From JBAYJS01 sp041664985 (GTDB lineage Bacteria; Patescibacteriota; Patescibacteriia; Buchananbacterales; UBA6539): a DNA stretch of 25,992 nucleotides. The stretch covers positions 1 through 25,992 of the forward strand of contig JBAYJS010000013.1 of assembly GCA_041664985.1 (NCBI GenBank), read 5' to 3'. How positions within the stretch are numbered: the stretch's first letter is position 1; each line of letters opens with the position of its first letter. The position numbers and the translations under genes are program-made. A model generated the notes under the pieces. The model did no database searches, was not told the origin of the DNA, and saw nothing but the letters and a program-made list of their open reading frames with translations. This document shows, piece after piece, positions 21,333-25,992 of this stretch.

Positions 21333-21385
21333 AAATTTAATAATTATTTAAGCTTAAAATTAAAATTTAAGCCAAAAACAAAAAT

Positions 21386-21682
21386 ATGCTCGAAACCTCA
21401 AAAGACCTGCTTTTTATCATTATTGCCTTTGCCATTTTATGGCTGACGGTATTTTTTTGCTGGGCGCTTTACTACGTGGTGGTGATGCTTAAAAATTTCA
21501 GCAAAATGACAATTAGCGTACGGGAAAAATTGGAATTAGTTGATAATATTTTGAAATTGATTCATGATAAATTGGAGAAAGGCTCAAATCACATGGCTTT
21601 GGTGACCGATTCGGTAATCAAGTTGGTTGGTTTTGCCATGGATAAACAAAGTAAGGCCAGAAAAAGTAAGAAGAAGAAATAG
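21386..21682 (+). CDS. Small membrane protein with helical tail
   Basis: A 98-residue protein with one long hydrophobic segment (about residues 8-35, LLFIIIAFAILWLTVFFCWALYYVVVML), an amphipathic helical middle (VREKLELVDNILKLIHDKLEKG) and a strongly basic end (KQSKARKSKKKK). No named family was recognised. It lies 53 nt after pheT and about 100 nt before dnaE and is probably transcribed with pheT. The basic tail suggests contact with nucleic acid or lipid head groups; that is only an inference. Confidence 0.65.
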   Translation: MLETSKDLLFIIIAFAILWLTVFFCWALYYVVVMLKNFSKMTISVREKLELVDNILKLIHDKLEKGSNHMALVTDSVIKLVGFAMDKQSKARKSKKKK

Positions 21683-21742
21683 TTTGGGATTTTGAAATTA
21701 GTATTTTTATTTAATTAGGGAAGCTTGCTTTCCTTGCCAGCC

Positions 21743-21772
21743 TTGGATTTTTCCGGCCGGCAGAATTATAAA
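21743..21772 (+). promoter_or_regulatory. Possible dnaE promoter
   Basis: TTGGAT (21743-21748), an 18-nt spacer and TATAAA (21767-21772), 8 nt before the ATG. The spacer contains the palindrome CCGGCCGG. An imperfect stem (GCCAGCC with GGCCGGC) overlaps the same region. Confidence 0.4.
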
Positions 21773-21780
21773 AATTTTTT

Positions 21781-24700
21781 ATGTCTTTTGTCCATCTTCA
21801 TGTCCACTCGCATTATTCGCTATTGGACGGATTAGCCAAAATTGATGATTTAGTAAAAAAAGCCAAAAGTCAGGGAATGCCAGCCATGGCTTTGACTGAT
21901 CATGGCGTCATGTACGGCTTGATTGAATTTTATCAGAAAGCCAAAAAAGCGGGGATTAAACCGATTTTAGGTGTGGAAGCTTACGTGGCCAGAAACGGTT
22001 ACACCAACAAAAGACCGCGAATTGATGACGGCCCGTATCATTTGGTTTTATTGGCTAAAAATTTAACCGGTTATCAGAATTTGATTAAATTAACCACCAT
22101 CGCCCATCTCGATGGTTTTTATTATAAACCCAGAATCGATTTGGAGCTTTTGGAAAAATACCACGAAGGTTTGATCGGACTATCTGCTTGTTTGCAGGGC
22201 GAAATTTCCAGACATTTTTTAAACAATGACGAAGCTAAAGCCGAGCAAATGGCTAAGCGTTATCAAGAGATTTTTGGCGTGGGCAATTATTATTTGGAAG
22301 TTCAATATCATCCCAATATTCCCAAACAAAAAGAAGCCAATGAAAAGATTTTGGCTTTGGGCAAAAAATTAAATATTCCCGTCGTTGCCACCAACGACGT
22401 TCATTATTTAAACAGCGATGACAATTACGCTCAGGATGTTTTGATTTGCATTCAAACCAAAAAAACCGTTGCCGATACCGACCGAATGTCGTATATGGGT
22501 GAAGATTTTTCTTTTCATACCGTTGACAGCATGAAAAGTTTTTGGGCAGATCACCCCGAAGTCATTTCAAATACTTTAGCGGTGGCAGAAAAATGCAACT
22601 TGGAATTAAAGCTGCATAAAACTTTATTGCCCAATTTTGAAGTGCCTAGCGGCAAAACCGACACGGAATATTTAAGCGATTTGTGCCAGGCCGGTTTAAT
22701 CCATCGTTACGGGCAGGCTGGCATTACCGAAGAAATCAAAAAACGTTTGGACTACGAATTGGATATTATCAAAAAAACCGGTTTTGCTTCTTACTTTTTG
22801 ATTGTGGCGGATTTTATCAACTGGGCCAAAACCAATAAAATCGTTGTCGGTCCGGGCCGTGGGTCGGCGGCCGGCAGTTTGGTCGCTTTTTTGATTAATA
22901 TTACCGAAATTGATCCGTTAAAATACAGCTTGATTTTTGAGCGGTTTTTAAATCCGGAAAGAATTTCCATGCCTGATATTGATTCTGATTTTGCCGATAC
23001 CAGGCGCGACGAAGTGATTCGTTATGTGGCGGAAAAATACGGCAGTGATCACGTCGCGCAAATTATTACTTTTGGTACCATGGCTGCCAGAGCCGCCATT
23101 CGCGACGTTGGCCGGGTGATGGACATTCCTTATGCTTATTGCGACAAAGTGGCCAAAATGATTCCGATGTTTATGACTTTGCAGCAAGCGATCAATACGG
23201 TGCCGGAATTACACGAAGTAATGGTTGATCCGGACGGTCGGCGGCTGATTGAAATTGCCAAAAAGCTCGAAGGTTGCGCCAGGCACGCTTCGACTCACGC
23301 TTGCGGCATTGTGGTGACGCCTCAGTCAATGGATGAATATGTGCCGCGCCAGCGCTCAAGCCAGGATGAAAACGATATTATGACTCAATACGAAATGCAT
23401 GCGATTGACGATTTGGGACTTTTGAAAATTGACTTGTTGGGTTTGAAAAATTTAACCATTATTGAAAACACTTTGGAAATTTTGGCCAAAGCCAGGGGAA
23501 TTAGTATCAGTATGGATAAAATTCCGCTGGATGATAAAAAAACTTTTGCCTTGTTACAAAAAGCCGAAACCACCGGCGTATTTCAATTGGAAAGTTCGGG
23601 CATGCGCCGCTATCTCAAACTGTTGGCACCAACCGAGCTAGAAGATATTATTGCCATGGTTTCTTTGTATCGGCCCGGCCCGATGGAATTTATTCCCGAT
23701 TACATCGGCGCCAAGCAAGGCAAAGTTCGGGTGACTTATTTGGACGAGCGAATGGAGCCGGTTTTGAATAAAACTTACGGCATTATCGTTTATCAGGAAC
23801 AAGTGATGGAAATTGCCCGGGTTTTGGCGGGGTTTTCCTACAGTGAAGCGGATGTTTTGCGCAAAGCGGTGGGTAAAAAAATCGCTTCATTACTGGCTTT
23901 GCAGGAAGAAAAAATGATTTCAGGCATGATTAAAAACGGCATTAAACCAAAAATTGCCCAGCAAATTTGGGATTATATTTTGCCTTTTGCCCGCTACGGC
24001 TTTAATCGTTCGCACGCGGCCTGTTACGCCATGATTGCCTATGAAACGGCCTATTTGAAAGCCTACTATCCATCCGAGTTTATGGCTTCGCTTTTAACGG
24101 CTGATCAGGGCAATATGGACCGAATCGCCATTGAAGTGGAGGAATGCCGGCAGATGGGCATTGAAGTTTTGCCGCCCGACGTCAATGAAAGCTTTTCGAC
24201 TTTTACCGTAGTCTACGACACGCCCGAAGTTTTTGCCGATAAATCCAGCAAAAAAATTCGGTTTGGGCTGAAAGCGGTAAAAAATTTGGGTGACAATATT
24301 GGCGCGGAAATTATCAAAGAAAGAAAAGAAAACGGCCCGTACAAAAGTTTGGAAGATTTTTTAAGCCGGGTCAAAACTAAAGATTTAAATAAAAAATCGT
24401 TGGAAGCTTTGATCAAATCCGGTGCGGTTGATTTTTTTGGCGAAAGAAACAAATTGATTTATAACATGGATAAACTTTTGACCTTTATTAAAAATGTTAA
24501 TCAGGAAGCCGAAAGCAAACAATCAAGTCTTTTTGGCATGATGGCTGCAACTTCGGTTTTGCCCAAATTGATTTTAGAGCCAATCGAGCCGGCAACGGAC
24601 AAACAAAAGCTGAATTGGGAAAAAGAATTTTTGAGTCTGTATGTTTCGGCCCATCCGCTTTCCGAATTTGGCGATAAATTGAAAAACCGCACCACCCAAA

Positions 24701-25347
24701 TCAAAGATATTACCGCTGATAACGGCATCACTTATGACCGGGTGATTCAGGTGGCAGGCGTGATCGCTAAAGTCAAAAAAATCATTACCAAAAAAGGCGA
24801 GCCGATGCTTTTTGTCCGAATTGAAGACACCAGTAACGGCATTGAAGTTTTGGTTTTTCCAACGGTTTTAAAATCCGACCCTGAAGTTTGGCAGGAAGAC
24901 AAAATCATTATGATGAATTGCAAGCTGTCGGATAAAGACGGCGAAAATAAATTAATTTGCAATCAGGTCAAAGAGCTTAACGCCCAAAATTTTTCCGATG
25001 TCTGCAGAGAGCTTGATGAGCTGATGAGTAATGACACCAGTGGTAGAAGAAATTATTTTAAAAAGTCATTTGCCAAAAAATCCAGCGCCAATCAGGAATT
25101 TTTGGTTTCCGGTAATTTCTACGTTTTGGTGCCTTCGCAAATCAGCAAAGATTTAACCGAAAAACTCAAAGCGATTTTAAATAAATATCCCGGCAAATAT
25201 AAAGTCTTGCTTGCCATCAAAGAGCCAACTGGCTTTAAAAAAGTTATGACTAGCTTTTTGGTTAGTCCGACTGCCGAGCTTAAAACGGAAATTGAGGCGG
25301 TTTTGGGCAAAAATTCAACCAAGACCGAAGAGTACGACACTTTTTAA
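21781..25347 (+). CDS. dnaE: DNA polymerase III alpha subunit
   Basis: The replicative C-family polymerase, 1188 residues, DnaE type without an inserted 3'-5' exonuclease. The N-terminal PHP domain has FVHLHVHSHYSLLDG, ALTDHGVMYG, GVEAYVA and VATNDVHYL, so its metal ligands seem kept and proofreading by the PHP site is possible. Palm: GPGRGSAAGSLVAF and MPDIDSDF with catalytic Asp401 and Asp403, then KIDLLGLK with Asp551 as the third. Further blocks are RHASTHACGIVV, YGIIVYQEQVM and FNRSHAACYAMIAYETAYLK. A helix-hairpin-helix region (about 830-890) and an OB-fold (IQVAGVIAKVKKIITKKGEPMLFVRIED, about 985-1060) follow. The length fits DnaE1 enzymes. Confidence 0.97.
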   Translation: MSFVHLHVHSHYSLLDGLAKIDDLVKKAKSQGMPAMALTDHGVMYGLIEFYQKAKKAGIKPILGVEAYVARNGYTNKRPRIDDGPYHLVLLAKNLTGYQNLIKLTTIAHLDGFYYKPRIDLELLEKYHEGLIGLSACLQGEISRHFLNNDEAKAEQMAKRYQEIFGVGNYYLEVQYHPNIPKQKEANEKILALGKKLNIPVVATNDVHYLNSDDNYAQDVLICIQTKKTVADTDRMSYMGEDFSFHTVDSMKSFWADHPEVISNTLAVAEKCNLELKLHKTLLPNFEVPSGKTDTEYLSDLCQAGLIHRYGQAGITEEIKKRLDYELDIIKKTGFASYFLIVADFINWAKTNKIVVGPGRGSAAGSLVAFLINITEIDPLKYSLIFERFLNPERISMPDIDSDFADTRRDEVIRYVAEKYGSDHVAQIITFGTMAARAAIRDVGRVMDIPYAYCDKVAKMIPMFMTLQQAINTVPELHEVMVDPDGRRLIEIAKKLEGCARHASTHACGIVVTPQSMDEYVPRQRSSQDENDIMTQYEMHAIDDLGLLKIDLLGLKNLTIIENTLEILAKARGISISMDKIPLDDKKTFALLQKAETTGVFQLESSGMRRYLKLLAPTELEDIIAMVSLYRPGPMEFIPDYIGAKQGKVRVTYLDERMEPVLNKTYGIIVYQEQVMEIARVLAGFSYSEADVLRKAVGKKIASLLALQEEKMISGMIKNGIKPKIAQQIWDYILPFARYGFNRSHAACYAMIAYETAYLKAYYPSEFMASLLTADQGNMDRIAIEVEECRQMGIEVLPPDVNESFSTFTVVYDTPEVFADKSSKKIRFGLKAVKNLGDNIGAEIIKERKENGPYKSLEDFLSRVKTKDLNKKSLEALIKSGAVDFFGERNKLIYNMDKLLTFIKNVNQEAESKQSSLFGMMAATSVLPKLILEPIEPATDKQKLNWEKEFLSLYVSAHPLSEFGDKLKNRTTQIKDITADNGITYDRVIQVAGVIAKVKKIITKKGEPMLFVRIEDTSNGIEVLVFPTVLKSDPEVWQEDKIIMMNCKLSDKDGENKLICNQVKELNAQNFSDVCRELDELMSNDTSGRRNYFKKSFAKKSSANQEFLVSGNFYVLVPSQISKDLTEKLKAILNKYPGKYKVLLAIKEPTGFKKVMTSFLVSPTAELKTEIEAVLGKNSTKTEEYDTF

Positions 25348-25376
25348 TTGCCAAATGATTCAATTTTTTGTATGAT
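25348..25376 (+). promoter_or_regulatory. Promoter of the terminal surface-protein gene (leaderless spacing)
   Basis: TTGCCA (25348-25353), a 17-nt spacer and TATGAT (25371-25376). Six nt separate the -10 from the ATG at 25383, placing the likely transcription start on or next to the start codon. It begins immediately after the dnaE stop. Confidence 0.65.
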
Positions 25377-25382
25377 TAAATC

Positions 25383-25992
25383 ATGAATAACCCAAGTCAT
25401 TTATTGCCAAAATCGTATCGCAAACTCGGATTTGGTTTTGCCGGATTGGCCGTATTTATTTTTGTGGTTATTTTATTTTTAACTTCCTCAAAAGCCACCA
25501 TTATCATTAATCCCGGCCAGGAACAAATCAGCCAGGATTTGGCTTTTACGGTCAAAGAAAACGCCACCGAGCAAGATTTGACCCAGGATATGGTTAATGG
25601 CAGAATTATTTCTTTTGAGTTGGAAGGCAATAACGTTATCAGTTCAACCGGAAAAACCAAACAAGAAGCCAGCGGCAACGTTGTCGGTCAAGTAACAATT
25701 TTTAATACCGCGGCCAAAAGCCAGACTTTAATTGCCACCACTCGTTTAGCGGCACCCGAAGACCCCAAAACGGTTTTGGTGCGCTTAAAAAGCACGGTGG
25801 TAATTGAGCCGGGTAAGCAAGCCACTGTTGATGTTTACGCGGAAAACCCGGCTGGTTTTAAAGAAATCAAAGCCATGAAATTTATCATTCCGGGGTTGGC
25901 TTTGACTTTGCAAGAAAAAATTTACGCTAAAAATACCGAAGCTTTGAGCCTTGGCGGCAAAACCGTCCAAGCGATTTTGGAAGCGGATTTGA
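25383..25992 (+). CDS. Membrane-anchored surface protein, 3' end cut by the window edge
   Basis: The frame is open from ATG 25383 to the last base, 203 complete codons without a stop. One transmembrane segment (about residues 15-36, LGFGFAGLAVFIFVVILFLT) follows a short basic cytoplasmic stretch, so the rest should lie outside the cell. The segment SSKATIIINPGQEQ and the later GQVTIFNTAAKSQTLIATTRL and VRLKSTVVIEPGKQATVDVYAENPAG look like beta-sandwich repeats. This pattern matches, from memory, CPR proteins annotated as baseplate J/gp47-like; true relation to phage baseplates is doubtful. It reads away from dnaE under its own promoter. Confidence 0.7.
   Translation, partial: MNNPSHLLPKSYRKLGFGFAGLAVFIFVVILFLTSSKATIIINPGQEQISQDLAFTVKENATEQDLTQDMVNGRIISFELEGNNVISSTGKTKQEASGNVVGQVTIFNTAAKSQTLIATTRLAAPEDPKTVLVRLKSTVVIEPGKQATVDVYAENPAGFKEIKAMKFIIPGLALTLQEKIYAKNTEALSLGGKTVQAILEADL

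Overview
The window looks like chromosome from a reduced, fermentative bacterium of the Candidate Phyla Radiation (Patescibacteria). This is an inference. It rests on AT-rich short-spaced genes, compact versions of housekeeping enzymes, a UvrD-like helicase fused to a Cys-rich PD-(D/E)XK nuclease, a membrane-anchored MEMO1-AMMECR1 fusion, small GIY-YIG genes set in dispersed repeats, and a terminal gene resembling CPR surface proteins annotated as baseplate-J-like. No rRNA, tRNA or CRISPR array was recognised.

Layout. 1-2000: a terminator from an upstream gene, then a minus-strand pair, a membrane-anchored SGNH hydrolase overlapping an acyltransferase-3 protein, resembling a split OatA-type surface O-acetylation system. 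2050-5980: plus-strand run rsmI-metG, a degraded four-helix-bundle (IVP/S23) remnant between inverted repeats, cvpA-tatD, and a 39-residue protein with two SEC-C-like Cys motifs, closed by a terminator. 5980-10675: a compositionally distinct, GC-richer block with a HAD phosphatase, a family I CoA-transferase, a 48-residue membrane protein and a Gfo/Idh/MocA oxidoreductase. Three transcription units here start from nearly identical promoters (TTGACT, 17-nt spacer beginning TTTTGGGAAA, TANNNT) followed by a hairpin leader, and most genes end in strong terminators. 10675-14770: an inverted-repeat element, the helicase-nuclease, a GIY-YIG gene with a truncated tandem copy of its 5' end, and a DciA-like (DUF721) gene. 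14770-15440: one GC-richer minus-strand orphan gene with its own consensus promoter and terminator. 15445-25992: MEMO1-AMMECR1 fusion, a membrane protein overlapping pheS, a repeat-bounded GIY-YIG unit wedged between pheS and pheT, pheT, a small membrane/coiled protein, dnaE, and a surface protein cut by the window edge.

Two themes stand out. First, gene-start architecture is of two kinds: several AT-rich genes have the -10 hexamer 6-9 nt before the ATG, as expected for leaderless or nearly leaderless mRNAs, while the GC-richer genes have 5' leaders and mostly clear Shine-Dalgarno sites. Second, small repeat-bounded passengers (the IVP remnant and the GIY-YIG units) and short repeats have landed between and inside housekeeping genes, including metG, the helicase gene and the MEMO1-AMMECR1 gene, where they encode extra linker residues. 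No proven new defence or metabolic system was found; the shared promoter-leader module and the repeat-bounded passengers are the strongest candidates for something undescribed.
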